DNA of 64,000 nt from Streptomyces gelaticus (GTDB lineage: Bacteria; Actinomycetota; Actinomycetes; Streptomycetales; Streptomycetaceae). A program made the translations under genes and the position numbers. The stretch spans positions 434,407 to 498,406 of the forward strand of contig NZ_BMTF01000001.1 of the NCBI RefSeq assembly GCF_014649535.1. The letters run 5' to 3'. The notes under the pieces are model-generated. The model saw only the letters and a list, made by a program, of their open reading frames with translations, was not told where the DNA came from and ran no database searches. This document shows, in pieces, positions 14,872 through 24,225 of the stretch; the first letter of the stretch is position 1, and every line of letters starts with the position of its first letter.

Positions 14872-17800
14872 TCAGTGGCGCAGGTCGAGACGGTGCACAC
14901 CGCCGTCGACGGTGCCTACGTAGAGCGTGCGGCCGTCGGGGTCCGCCGCCAGTCTGGTGGTGTCGGTGTTCTGGAGGCCGGTGGAGATGTTCTGCCAGCT
15001 CCGGCCGTGGTCGGTGCTGCGCAGCACGCCGCGCCCGCCTTGCGGCAGGCCGCTGGCCCGGGAGCTCGTGGTGGCCGCGTAGAGCGTGTCACCGACCCGG
15101 AGCAGGTCGGAGACATGGATCGCCAAAGCGCCGGTGTCCGAGGTGCGGAAGGTCCGGCCGCCGTCGGTGCTGACGCGGACGCTCTCGCCGCCGATGACGA
15201 GACGCCGGCCGTCGAGGTCGATCGCGGCCACCGGGCCGTCGGCGACCTTGGTGACGGTCACCCCGCCGTCGTCCGACCGGTAGAGACCGGCGGTGTTGCC
15301 GAGCCACAGGCGCCGCGGGTCGACAGGATCGCCCACGACGGTGTTGAAGGCGCGGTCGTGGTAGAGGTTCTTCCATGTCGCGCCGCCGTCACCGGTGGCG
15401 AACAGCCCCTGGCCGAGCAGGCTCCGGAAGCTGACCATCACCCGGTCCGGGTCGGCGGGGTGCACCAGCAGCGCCGTCGGTACCTCCGCCGAACTTCCCT
15501 TCTTCTCCCAGGTGTTGCCGCCGTCGCCGCTGCGTTCGACGTTGAACGCGCCGTACGCGGTTCGCCGGACCTTCCAGACCACCTTCGGATCCTTCGCCGA
15601 CACGGCGAGTTGGGGGACGTCGACACCCCGCATGCCCTCGCCGCCCGACCGGCCCCATTCCGGACCGGCGACGGGAAGGGCCGTGCGGTAGACGGCGCTG
15701 TCGGTGGCGGCGAGCAGCCGGCCGTCACTGACCGCGAGATCGTTGACGGTCAGCCCCTGGACGCCGATCCGCCGGTAACCGGTGCCGTCCGCGGCACCCC
15801 GGTAGAGGCCGTCCTGCTCGCTGGAGACGGTCACGGAACCGTCGGCCCAGCGGTCGTAGTCCACCGCCAGGGCCGCCCGGGACGGCGCGGGCACCTCGGT
15901 CCAGGTCTTCCCGTGGTCGCGGCTGAGGCGGCCGCTGCCGAACAGCGTGCTCAGGTGCAGGTCGTCGCCCGAGACGGTCAGGCGGAGGCCGCCTTCCGCC
16001 ATGGGCAGCAGGGTGCTCCAGGTCTTCCCGCCGTCATGGGAACCGACGACCCCCCGGCCCGGGACGTGCACCGCGACGACCGAGGCGTCGGCGGCCATCG
16101 AGCTAACGGTCTCGTCGGCCGGATCGAAGACCAGGCGCGCGTCGCCGGGGTCGCCCGAGCCGATGCCGGAGCGGGCCCAGACACCGTGGTACGTCGTCAG
16201 GTAGAGGGTGTCACCGGTGACCGCGGCGGCGGTGACGGCGCCGGTCACACCGGTCGGGTACGTCGTCCAGTGGTCGCCCGCGTCCGTGCTGACCAGCAGC
16301 GCGTCCGAGGTGACGGCGACCAGGGTGCGGGTCTGCTCATCGGCGGCGAGTGCCGCGATGCGGGTGTCGGGGACGTCGAGCGTGCGCCAGGTGCGCCCGT
16401 TGTCATCGGTGCGCAGGACGGCGCCCCGGCGGCTGCCGTCGTGGACGCTGTTCACGGCGTACCACCAGCGGTCGGGATTCTCCGCGTCCACCACGAGCGG
16501 ACCCGTGCCGTCCGCGACGGGCAGTCGGCTCAACTGGCGCCAGGAGGCGCCGTTGTCGGTGGTCAGCCAGGGAGCTGCCTTCTGGTACTGGGTGAGGACG
16601 GCCTGTTTCGGCCGCCCGGGGGAGAGGGCGAGCGAACCGGCCTCGCTGTGGGGGCCGACCGGCTCCCAGCGGTCGTCGCGGCTGTCGACCGGAGTGACCT
16701 CGAAGGCACTGGCGCCGGTGAGCAATTGCCCGGTGCCGGCGGTGCCGCGTACCGAGACCCGGTAGGCGCCGGCCACGCTGCCGGTCACCTGGGACCGGTA
16801 GTAGCCGGTGGCGGGATCGAGTGTTGAGGTGAGCTCGACCGGTTTGCCGTGCGGCGGGGTGACGGTGACGACCGGCGGTGCGGCCAGCCGGGTCGGCGCC
16901 GCGATGTGTACGGTCGAGTGGCCGTCGCTGGGGTCGGGGGCGGCTTGGACGGCCAGATGCCGGACGGCGAGCAGGTAGGGGACTGTGATCGCCGGTCCCC
17001 GGTCGGGGATCGCCGTGACACGGCCGCCGATCTCGGTGTCGGCGGCGGGCCGGTCGACGCGCAGCGAGACCGTGACGGTCGCGGTCCGCCCGGCCGGTAC
17101 GGTGACCCGCCTCGGCCAGACCTTGGCCGGACCGTCGGTCCGCAGCGAGGTGGTGACCGGCCGCTTGCCGGGGTTGCGCAGGGTCACCTTCGCGGTGCCG
17201 GCGACCTGGCGCCCGGACAGGTCGGCGAGTCCGAACGACACCGAGGGTGGTGAGGCGCTGACCGCGGCCGAGGCGGCGGCCGCCACGTCGAGCCGGCCCG
17301 CGCCCCGCGTCGTGGGCCCGGTGCCGCTCAGCGGCTTCGCGGTGCCGATCAGCTCCGCCTTGATCTCGGCGGGCGTCCGGCCGGGGTGCAGCTGACGCAG
17401 CAGGGCCGCGGCACCGGCGACGTGCGGTGCCGCCATCGACGTACCCGACATGCGGTACTGGCCGGGCCCGTAAAGGGACTTGGGAATGGTGGAGCGGATC
17501 TCCACGCCCGGCGCGACCAGATCGGGTTTCAGACCGAAGCCGGGCGTGGGGCCGCGTGAGGAGAAGGAGGCGATCCGGTCGGTGGTGTCGGTGCCCCGCA
17601 GTGTCACCGACACCTTCCCGGCGGCGAGCCGGGCGCTCAGTTCCTGGTACTGGGTCGAGTCGATGCCCATGACCACCAGGCGGTCCATGCGCAGCGAGTC
17701 ACCGGAGGCGTCGATCCGCGCGCGCGACGGCGGCACTTCGGTCACTCCCGGCTCGGCGTTCACCTCCGGCGGCCGGACCCCGTCCGGCGCACCGGCAACG

Positions 17801-19101
17801 AGCACCGGGCCGTCGTTGGAGGGCAGGCCCGCCAGCACGGCGATCGCACCGCGCCTCTCCGCCTCCCGGGCCCACTCCACGGCGCTCGCCGTCAGGTACT
17901 GGGCGTCGGCGGCGACGAGCATCCGTCCCCGCACGATCTTTCCGCGTACGTCGCCGACCCGCTTCCAGTCCTCGGGCGTTCCTTCGCCGACATCGACGAG
18001 CGGCACCGTGACCGGGTCCTTCGGCGGGTTCGCGGACAGGACACCGCGGTAACTCTGGATCAACTCGGGTTTCCGGCCCGCCAGATAGGCGGTGGGGAGG
18101 CGCAGATTGCTCGTCGACGCGCCGACCGAGAGCACGCCGTCGGCCGTGCCGGGGCTGCTGACCGTACCGGCGCCCGGTCCGTCGTTGCCGGCCGCAGCCA
18201 CCACGACGACACCGGCCCGCACGGCCGCCGTCGCGGCCCGGCCCAGCGGGTCGGTCCCGTCACCGGGGCCGCCCAGACTCATGTTGATGACATCGGCGCG
18301 GTGCGGGTTGGCCGGGTCGGAGGCCGCCTCGATTCCGGCGATGATGTCCGAGGTGTAGCCGGAGCCGTCGGCGTCCATCACCTTGTACGCCAGCAGATTC
18401 GCACCGGGTGCGACACCGGTGACGCCGCCCTTCTCGGCGGCCCTGCCCGCGACGATGCCGGCGACGTGGGTGCCGTGGCCGTTGTCGTCCATCGGGTCCT
18501 CGTCGCCGTTGACGAAGTCGTGCCCGCCGACGACCTTGTGGCCCTTGCCGAGTCCGCCGCCCAGGTCGGGATGGGTGTAGTCCACCCCGCTGTCCAGGAT
18601 CGCGACGGTGGTGCCCCTGCCGTTGACGCGGCTTCCGGCGGGGTCCTTGCGCTGCCAGACGCCGGGTGCGCCGATCAGTGGCACGCTCGCGTCCGTCTTC
18701 GTCAGGACCCGGGTGTCGGGGCGGACGGCGGTGACGCCCGGCAGCGCGGACAGCCGCCCCACCTCGGACGCGGGCACCGTCATCGCCACGGCATCGATGA
18801 GCAGGCCGAGTCTGCGGGTTGCCGACGGGTGCAGGCCGGCGCGTCTCGCCGAGCCGAGAAAGGTGTCCTGCCGCGCGTCGAGCGCCCGGCGGGCGGCACC
18901 GACGTCGCGGGCGGCCCCGGCGGACAGCAGTGAGCCACCGGGCGCGGCGGTGACCGCAGGATTCCCGGACAGTTCGACGAGCACTCGTTGTGACGGGGCG
19001 TGGGCGGACGCGTCGGCGGCAGCCGGTGTCGCCGCCAGCGTGCCGGCGAGCACGACGGCGGCGAGAGCGGCATGACGCGATCTTCGTGACTTCATTGCCA
19101 T
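14872..19101 (-). CDS. Secreted subtilisin-like S8 peptidase with beta-propeller-like C-terminus
   Basis: The product has 1409 residues from the ATG at 19101 (AGGA nine bases upstream). A signal peptide (about 1-33) is followed by an inhibitor-I9-like propeptide (38-140) and the subtilisin triad D170 (ILDSGVD), H209 (NGHGTHVAG) and S555 (SGTSMAAPH). A PA-type insert lies at about 360-460, fibronectin-like domains at 640-850, and about ten BNR/sortilin-like repeats (TTDNGASWRQL, TDDNGRTWRTL, TDHGRSWQNI) to the end. The protease is exported and probably processes extracellular proteins; the repeats may bind substrate or glycans. It is divergent from a regulator gene. Confidence 0.94.
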   Translation of the reverse strand: MAMKSRRSRHAALAAVVLAGTLAATPAAADASAHAPSQRVLVELSGNPAVTAAPGGSLLSAGAARDVGAARRALDARQDTFLGSARRAGLHPSATRRLGLLIDAVAMTVPASEVGRLSALPGVTAVRPDTRVLTKTDASVPLIGAPGVWQRKDPAGSRVNGRGTTVAILDSGVDYTHPDLGGGLGKGHKVVGGHDFVNGDEDPMDDNGHGTHVAGIVAGRAAEKGGVTGVAPGANLLAYKVMDADGSGYTSDIIAGIEAASDPANPHRADVINMSLGGPGDGTDPLGRAATAAVRAGVVVVAAAGNDGPGAGTVSSPGTADGVLSVGASTSNLRLPTAYLAGRKPELIQSYRGVLSANPPKDPVTVPLVDVGEGTPEDWKRVGDVRGKIVRGRMLVAADAQYLTASAVEWAREAERRGAIAVLAGLPSNDGPVLVAGAPDGVRPPEVNAEPGVTEVPPSRARIDASGDSLRMDRLVVMGIDSTQYQELSARLAAGKVSVTLRGTDTTDRIASFSSRGPTPGFGLKPDLVAPGVEIRSTIPKSLYGPGQYRMSGTSMAAPHVAGAAALLRQLHPGRTPAEIKAELIGTAKPLSGTGPTTRGAGRLDVAAAASAAVSASPPSVSFGLADLSGRQVAGTAKVTLRNPGKRPVTTSLRTDGPAKVWPRRVTVPAGRTATVTVSLRVDRPAADTEIGGRVTAIPDRGPAITVPYLLAVRHLAVQAAPDPSDGHSTVHIAAPTRLAAPPVVTVTPPHGKPVELTSTLDPATGYYRSQVTGSVAGAYRVSVRGTAGTGQLLTGASAFEVTPVDSRDDRWEPVGPHSEAGSLALSPGRPKQAVLTQYQKAAPWLTTDNGASWRQLSRLPVADGTGPLVVDAENPDRWWYAVNSVHDGSRRGAVLRTDDNGRTWRTLDVPDTRIAALAADEQTRTLVAVTSDALLVSTDAGDHWTTYPTGVTGAVTAAAVTGDTLYLTTYHGVWARSGIGSGDPGDARLVFDPADETVSSMAADASVVAVHVPGRGVVGSHDGGKTWSTLLPMAEGGLRLTVSGDDLHLSTLFGSGRLSRDHGKTWTEVPAPSRAALAVDYDRWADGSVTVSSEQDGLYRGAADGTGYRRIGVQGLTVNDLAVSDGRLLAATDSAVYRTALPVAGPEWGRSGGEGMRGVDVPQLAVSAKDPKVVWKVRRTAYGAFNVERSGDGGNTWEKKGSSAEVPTALLVHPADPDRVMVSFRSLLGQGLFATGDGGATWKNLYHDRAFNTVVGDPVDPRRLWLGNTAGLYRSDDGGVTVTKVADGPVAAIDLDGRRLVIGGESVRVSTDGGRTFRTSDTGALAIHVSDLLRVGDTLYAATTSSRASGLPQGGRGVLRSTDHGRSWQNISTGLQNTDTTRLAADPDGRTLYVGTVDGGVHRLDLRH

Positions 19102-19150
19102 GCGTAAAGGTCCTAGTGGTGAGGGCACTTGCCGCACAACTGATCTCCGT

Positions 19151-19181
19151 GGCCCATTGCTGCCGCTGGCACAACTGGGCC
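19151..19181. promoter_or_regulatory. Operator-like dyad between S8 peptidase and regulator genes
   Basis: Arms GGCCCATTGCTGCC and GGCACAACTGGGCC around a three-base centre match as an inverted repeat in 11 of 14 positions. Its right half, GCACAACTG (19169-19177), recurs as a direct repeat at 19134-19142. The site lies 11 bases before the regulator start and 50 bases before the peptidase start, which suits control of both genes by the divergent regulator. Confidence 0.5.
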
Positions 19182-19192
19182 ACCATCCGTCC

Positions 19193-20155
19193 ATGGATCC
19201 CGAAACACCGCAACTCACGGCGGCAGGCATCGACCCGTTCGACGAGAGCGTCTACCGCGCCGTCCTGACCCGGCGGACGGCGGCACCCGCCGAACTCACC
19301 GCGGATCTCGGCTGTTCGGCCGAGCGCATCGCCCGCGCGCTGGACCGGCTCCGCGACCACGGGCTGGTCGGCCGGCTCGCCGGCACCCGCCGCCGGTACG
19401 CCGCGATCGAGCCGGGGGCCGCCGTGGAGGCCCTGGTGCGGGCCAGGAGCAACGAGCTGGAGAGGGTGCGTTCGGCGGCCGGCGAGCTGTCCCGGCTGTT
19501 CGCCGCCGCGCGCACCGGCGCGACCGACGAGGACGAGGTGGAGATCACCACAGGCAGCGAGGCGCTCGGCCGCTGGTTCGTCCGCCTCCAACAGGAGGCC
19601 CACGAGGACGTGATGACCCTGGACCGGCCGCCGTACGCCCTGACCACCTCCAACCCGGTGGAGGCGACGGCGCTCGGCCGAGGCGTGCGCTACCGCGCGG
19701 TCTACGCCCCCGAGGCTCTGGAGTGGCCGGGAGTCCTTGACGACATCCGCGAACTGGTCCGGCACGGCGAACAGGCCCGCGTCCTGCCCGGACTCGGCAT
19801 CAAACTCGCCATCGCCGACCGCAGGCTCGCCCTGATGCCGCTCTCCCTCGATCTCGACGACGTCCGCGCCGCGGTGATCCGGCCGTCCACCCTGCTCGAC
19901 GCCCTCACCGACTACTGGCAGCTGTGCTGGAATCAGGCCCTGCCGCTCGACGCCCCCGCCGAGGACCCCGTCGGCGAGGAGGACCGACTCGTACTCACCC
20001 TCCTGGTCAGCGGCCTCAAGGACGAGGCGATAGCCCGCCAGCTCGGCTGGTCCGTCCGCACCATGCGCCGCCGCATCAGCCGCCTGCACGAGCTCCTCGG
20101 CGCGGCCAACCGCTTCCAGGCCGGTGTGATCGCGGCCCGCCGCGGCTGGCTGTGA
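19193..20155 (+). CDS. TrmB-like/LuxR-type transcriptional regulator
   Basis: The 320-residue protein starts at MDPETPQL (ATG 19193). It has an N-terminal winged-helix domain (about 12-62, APAELTADLGCSAERIARALDRLRDHGLV), a middle TrmB-like effector domain (including MTLDRPPYALTT), and a C-terminal LuxR-type helix-turn-helix (LLVSGLKDEAIARQLGWSVRTMRRRISRL). Such double-HTH proteins are common next to secreted proteases in streptomycetes. It probably controls the divergent S8 gene through the dyad between them. The inducer is unknown. Confidence 0.88.
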   Translation: MDPETPQLTAAGIDPFDESVYRAVLTRRTAAPAELTADLGCSAERIARALDRLRDHGLVGRLAGTRRRYAAIEPGAAVEALVRARSNELERVRSAAGELSRLFAAARTGATDEDEVEITTGSEALGRWFVRLQQEAHEDVMTLDRPPYALTTSNPVEATALGRGVRYRAVYAPEALEWPGVLDDIRELVRHGEQARVLPGLGIKLAIADRRLALMPLSLDLDDVRAAVIRPSTLLDALTDYWQLCWNQALPLDAPAEDPVGEEDRLVLTLLVSGLKDEAIARQLGWSVRTMRRRISRLHELLGAANRFQAGVIAARRGWL

Positions 20156-20212
20156 CCCGGCGCCGGGCGGCACGCGGGGATATGGTTCCGGCGCGCGCCT
20201 CATGCCTGCACA

Positions 20213-22249
20213 ATGCGGTCTGTGATTGATGAAGATCCGTACCTGTGGCTGGAAGACGTCGAGGGCGAGGCCGCGCTCGCATGGGTGGCCGAACGGAACG
20301 CCGAGACGGAGGCGGCACTGGCCGCCGACGCCGGGTTCGCACCCCTGAAGGAACGCCTGCGGGAGGTGCTGGACGCCTCGGACCGCATCCCCTACCCCGT
20401 GCGCAGCGGGGCGTTCCTCTACAACTTCTGGAAGGACGCCGAGCACGTACGCGGGGTGTGGCGGCGTACGACGCCGGAGCAGTACCGCAAGGACGACCCC
20501 GAGTGGGACGTTCTTCTCGACGTGGACGCGCTCGCCGCGGCGGAGGGCGAGAAGTGGGTGTGGGCGGGTGCGCGGTTGCGCCGCCCGGACCACGAGCGGG
20601 CACTGGTGTGCCTGTCCCGCGACGGCGGTGACGCCGTCGTGGTCCGCGAGTACGACCTCGTCGCCCGGACCTTCGTCGAAGGCGGGTTCCAGGTGGGGGA
20701 GGCGAAGACGGAGATCGGATGGATCGACGCCGACACCGTCTTCATCGGCACGGACTTCGGGCCCGGCTCACTGACCGAATCCGGCTATCCGCGTACGGTC
20801 CGCAAGTGGCGGCGCGGCACGCCGCTGGAAGAGGCCGCCCAGGTCTTCGAGGCCGGGACGGGAGATGTGGCGGCCTGGAGCCGGCACGACACCACACCCG
20901 GTTTCGAGCGGGACTTCGTAGGCCGGTGGCTGGACTTCTTCCGCAGCGAGAGGTTCCTGCTGACCCCGGACGCCGGGCTCGTCAGGATCGACGTTCCCGA
21001 CGACGCCGTTGCCTACGCCCATCGCCGGCACCTGATCGTCAACCCGAAGTCCGACTGGCTCGGACAGCCGGCGGGCTCCTTGCTGGCGTTCGACTTCGAC
21101 GCCTTCCTGGCGGGCGACCGCACCGCGGAGGTGCTGTTCACGCCGGACGGGCGGACGGCTCTGGCCAGGCACTCCTGGACCCGCCACCATCTGGTCCTGG
21201 AAACGATGTGCGATGTCAGCACCCGCATCGAGGTCCTCACCCCCGGTGCCGGTGGCGGGTGGGAACGCGGTCCGCTCGCGGACGTCCCGGTGCTCTCCGC
21301 CGTCACGGTCGTGGGCACGGACCCGGACGTCTCCGACGAGTACTTCCTGGACGTGTCGGGGTTCTTGCAGCCGTCCACTCTCCACCACGGGCGGATCGGC
21401 GCCGACTCGGAGATCCTCAAGCAGGCCCCGGCCCGCTTCGGAACGGCAGGCCTGGAGGTCGAGCAGTTCTTCGCGACCTCCCCGGACGGCACGCAGGTGC
21501 CGTACTTCGTGATCGGCCCCGCCCATTCCCCCGGCGGCCCCGCCCTGCTGTACGGCTACGGCGGCTTCGAGGTCTCCCTGACCCCCTCCTACGACGCGGT
21601 GACGGGCCGGGCGTGGCTGGAGCGCGGAGGCAGGTACGTGATCGCGAACATCCGTGGCGGCGGCGAGTACGGACCGGACTGGCACCGGGCCGCGCTCGGC
21701 GCGGACCGGCCGCGGGCCTACGAGGACTTCGCGGCCGTCGCCACGGACCTCGTCGCGCGCGGCATCACCACCCCGGCCATGCTGGGCGCCACGGGAGCGA
21801 GCAACGGCGGGCTGCTCATGGGCGCGATGCTCACCCGCTACCCGCACCTGTTCGGCGCGATCGTCGTACAGGTGCCGCTGCTGGACATGCTCCGCTTCCA
21901 CAAGCTCCTCGCAGGCGCGTCCTGGACCGCCGAATTCGGCAACCCGGACACCGAGGCCGATCGTCCGCACCTCCGTGAGCTCTCCCCGTACCACCGGCTC
22001 ACCGCGGACCGGGCCTACCCGCCCGTTCTGCTGACGACCTCCACCCGTGACGACCGGGTCCACCCCGGCCATGCCCGCAAGGCGGCCGCACGGCTGCGCG
22101 AACTCGGTCACCCGGTGCTCTTCCACGAGAACACCGGCGGCGGCCACGCGGGCGCCAGCAACAACGAACAGTCCGCCCACAACGAGGCCCTGGTGCACAC
22201 CTTCTTGTGGCGACACCTCACCCGGGCCGCGCCGCCGGCCACGGACTGA
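20213..22249 (+). CDS. Prolyl oligopeptidase family serine peptidase (S9)
   Basis: The 678-residue protein starts IDEDPYLWLEDV, the standard opening of POP enzymes. It has an N-terminal seven-bladed propeller (about 70-410) and a C-terminal alpha/beta hydrolase. Catalytic S530 lies in GASNGG, aspartate 613/614 in TRDDRVHPGH, and H645 in GGGHAG. The substrate-facing YGYGGF and RGGGEYG loops are present. No signal peptide is seen, so it acts on peptides in the cytoplasm. It follows the regulator gene by 57 bases and might share its transcript. Confidence 0.95.
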   Translation: MRSVIDEDPYLWLEDVEGEAALAWVAERNAETEAALAADAGFAPLKERLREVLDASDRIPYPVRSGAFLYNFWKDAEHVRGVWRRTTPEQYRKDDPEWDVLLDVDALAAAEGEKWVWAGARLRRPDHERALVCLSRDGGDAVVVREYDLVARTFVEGGFQVGEAKTEIGWIDADTVFIGTDFGPGSLTESGYPRTVRKWRRGTPLEEAAQVFEAGTGDVAAWSRHDTTPGFERDFVGRWLDFFRSERFLLTPDAGLVRIDVPDDAVAYAHRRHLIVNPKSDWLGQPAGSLLAFDFDAFLAGDRTAEVLFTPDGRTALARHSWTRHHLVLETMCDVSTRIEVLTPGAGGGWERGPLADVPVLSAVTVVGTDPDVSDEYFLDVSGFLQPSTLHHGRIGADSEILKQAPARFGTAGLEVEQFFATSPDGTQVPYFVIGPAHSPGGPALLYGYGGFEVSLTPSYDAVTGRAWLERGGRYVIANIRGGGEYGPDWHRAALGADRPRAYEDFAAVATDLVARGITTPAMLGATGASNGGLLMGAMLTRYPHLFGAIVVQVPLLDMLRFHKLLAGASWTAEFGNPDTEADRPHLRELSPYHRLTADRAYPPVLLTTSTRDDRVHPGHARKAAARLRELGHPVLFHENTGGGHAGASNNEQSAHNEALVHTFLWRHLTRAAPPATD

Positions 22250-22297
22250 CCGGGCCGGGCCCGCCCTCCGGCCGGCCGGCCGGACCGTGTGACTCGT

Positions 22298-22985
22298 TCA
22301 GGTCAGGACGACCGGGTTGCCGAGTGCCGCCATGCGCCCATCGGGACGGCGTACCTCGACCCGGACGAACGCGGACTCCGCCGTGCCGGTGCGCCACTGC
22401 ACGGTGCCCGATCCCGATGCGGGCAGCGACGCGTGGTGTGCCCTTCCCCGCTCGGTGTGAAAGCTGACGGTCCCCGAGGGCACACCACGTACGTCCGCCC
22501 GCACCCCGACCGGTGCGCCACCTGCCTCCAGCCGTTCACCGATCCCGACGCTCCGGCCACCGGCCGAGACCGTGAACGACAGCTGGACGGCGGCGGATTC
22601 GGCGATCCAGCTCCGGCCGGCCCGGATTCCGGCGAGGACGGCGTCGACGCTCAGTTCCTCGGCCAGGACGACGGTGTGCGGGATGCCGATCCGGCCCTCC
22701 AGATGCGTGTCGCTGTTACCGAGAATCCGTGTGCCTCGGCGGTGTTGTGTTCGGTGGTCGCCAGGAAATCCAGTCCCGCCGCACGTGCACCGGCCGTGAG
22801 CTGTTCCGGCGTCAGCCTGCCGTCCGAGTGCACCGAATGCACATGGCAGTCCCCCCGGTACCAACCGCGACCCCGCCCCGCCACACGTGTGGGCGGAAAT
22901 TCCGGCCCCGACATCCGTTACCCCCGCCACCTCGATGCGTGCTCGCCACCCCCAGCCTTCCATGCCGCCGGGTCCCGGCATCAAG
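22298..22985 (-). pseudogene. Decayed CehA/McbA-type PHP metallohydrolase gene
   Basis: The reverse strand holds two parts in different frames. The upstream part (22914 down to about 22725) reads GWYRGDCHVHSVHSDGRLTP and LDFLATTEHNTAEAHG, the metal-binding start of a PHP domain. The downstream part (about 22715 to 22298) reads GNSDTHLEGRIGIPHTVVLAEE and the C-terminal beta domain. About 130-150 codons normally between EHNT and GNSDTH are missing. A further frame break near 22915 separates an N-terminal scrap, and no start is seen. The gene is dead by at least two lesions. Confidence 0.82.
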
Positions 22986-23094
22986 TCGGCCGGCCTCAAC
23001 TCCACCGTCAAGGGTCTGGAGCTACGCACGCCGGGACGAGATTGCCCGCCGTACGGACGACGAACAGCTCGCCCGGGTCGCTCTGCGTGATCAG

Positions 23095-23455
23095 TTCGTG
23101 TCCAGTTGCTCGACCGAAGCGGTCGCGGTGTCCGTCTCACCGACGCGGGCGCGGCCTATGTGTACTACGTGCGGCGCGCACCGCGGGAACTGGCGTCCGC
23201 CGACCGCGCCGTCCTCGATGTCGCGGACCTCTCCCCCGGGGGCACCTGCGGCTAGCGGTGACGCCGACCTTCACCGCGTACCTCATCGGCCCGCTCGTGG
23301 AGGCGCTGCGCACCCGTCATCCCGGCATCACGCTGGACCTGCGGGAGATGATGCAGGACCGCATCGAGACGGGTCTGCTGGCCGACGATCTGGACCTCGG
23401 GACCGCCTTCGAGGGATCCCATCCGCCCGGGATCACCGCGACCGCGCTACGGGCG
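23095..23455 (+). pseudogene. Remnant of a LysR-family (CynR-like) regulator gene
   Basis: One frame reads VQLLDRSGRGVRLTDAG and AYVYYVRRAPRELASADRAV, the end of a LysR HTH and the linker. After an indel in the C/G run near 23233-23245 and a stop, another frame reads LRLAVTPTFTAYLIGP, then PGITLDLREMMQDRIETGLL and AFEGSHPPGITATAL. The N-terminal helix and the C-terminal half are absent. The fragment runs directly into the GntR gene upstream region, suggesting a deletion joined them. Confidence 0.83.
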
Positions 23456-23479
23456 GCAAGCGATGAGAGAATTGAGGAC

Positions 23480-24127
23480 ATGACAGGGTCTGGGGACTTC
23501 GAGCCCGAGTCGGAACGGGTAACGCGCCGGCTGCGTGACGAAATCATCGACGGTGCGCGTGAGCCGGGCAGCAAGCTCGTCGAGCGCGAGCTCGCCGCGG
23601 AGCTCGGTGTGAGCAGGCTGCCCGTCCGAGAGGCTCTGAAGGCGCTGGTCACCGAGGGGCTGGTCACTCCCAGGCCGCGGACCTGGGCCGTCGTACGGGA
23701 GTTCACACCGGCGGACGTCGAGGATCTCGACGAGGTCCGCGTGGCCCTGGAGACGCTGACCTTCCGGCTCGCCGCCCAACGGCGCACCCGTGCGGGGCTG
23801 GAGAAGCTCCGCGGGGATCTCGAAGCGGAGGTGAAGGCGGCGGAGAAGGGCGATGCCGTACGGGCCCACCGGGCCGCCGCCGACTTCCACGAGACGGTCA
23901 CCGCGCTGGCCGACAACGAGCTGCTGAACGAGCTCCAGGCCGCCCTTCGCAGCAGGATGCGCTGGCTGCTCGGGCAGCACGACGATTTGACGGGTGTCGC
24001 GAAGGAGCACGAGGGCCTGTACAAGGCGATCGCGGATCGTGATGTGGCCCGGGTCGAAAAGCTGGCCGGCGAACACCTGGTGACAGGTCGCAACGCGGCT
24101 GCGGCGCGACGCAGGCACCAGGGCTGA
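23480..24127 (+). CDS. GntR-family transcriptional regulator, FCD domain
   Basis: The 215-residue protein has an N-terminal winged helix (about 12-75, TRRLRDEIIDGAREPGSKLV with ELAAELGVSRLPVREAL) and an all-helical FCD effector domain (90-205). Spaced aspartate and histidine residues (DEVR, ADFHE, KEHEGLY, GEHL) fit a metal/ligand site. FCD regulators usually sense small organic acids. The ATG at 23480 follows TTGAGGA. The gene has no intact catabolic partner nearby, and its upstream region derives from a LysR remnant, so its original context is probably lost. Confidence 0.92.
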   Translation: MTGSGDFEPESERVTRRLRDEIIDGAREPGSKLVERELAAELGVSRLPVREALKALVTEGLVTPRPRTWAVVREFTPADVEDLDEVRVALETLTFRLAAQRRTRAGLEKLRGDLEAEVKAAEKGDAVRAHRAAADFHETVTALADNELLNELQAALRSRMRWLLGQHDDLTGVAKEHEGLYKAIADRDVARVEKLAGEHLVTGRNAAAARRRHQG

Positions 24128-24225
24128 GCAGCGGTACGGCCCGGCCGACGGCTCAGCGCCGGACGGGCCCTGGGCCTCGGCGCCCCTCAATCACCGGCGG
24201 GTCGCCCACCGGGCCGCCGCTGGGG

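Noticed and set aside
22998..23095. Possible HEAT-repeat gene fragment
   Set aside because: Only about 20 suggestive residues (IARRTDDEQLARVALRDQ); too short to call, so noted only within the graveyard finding.
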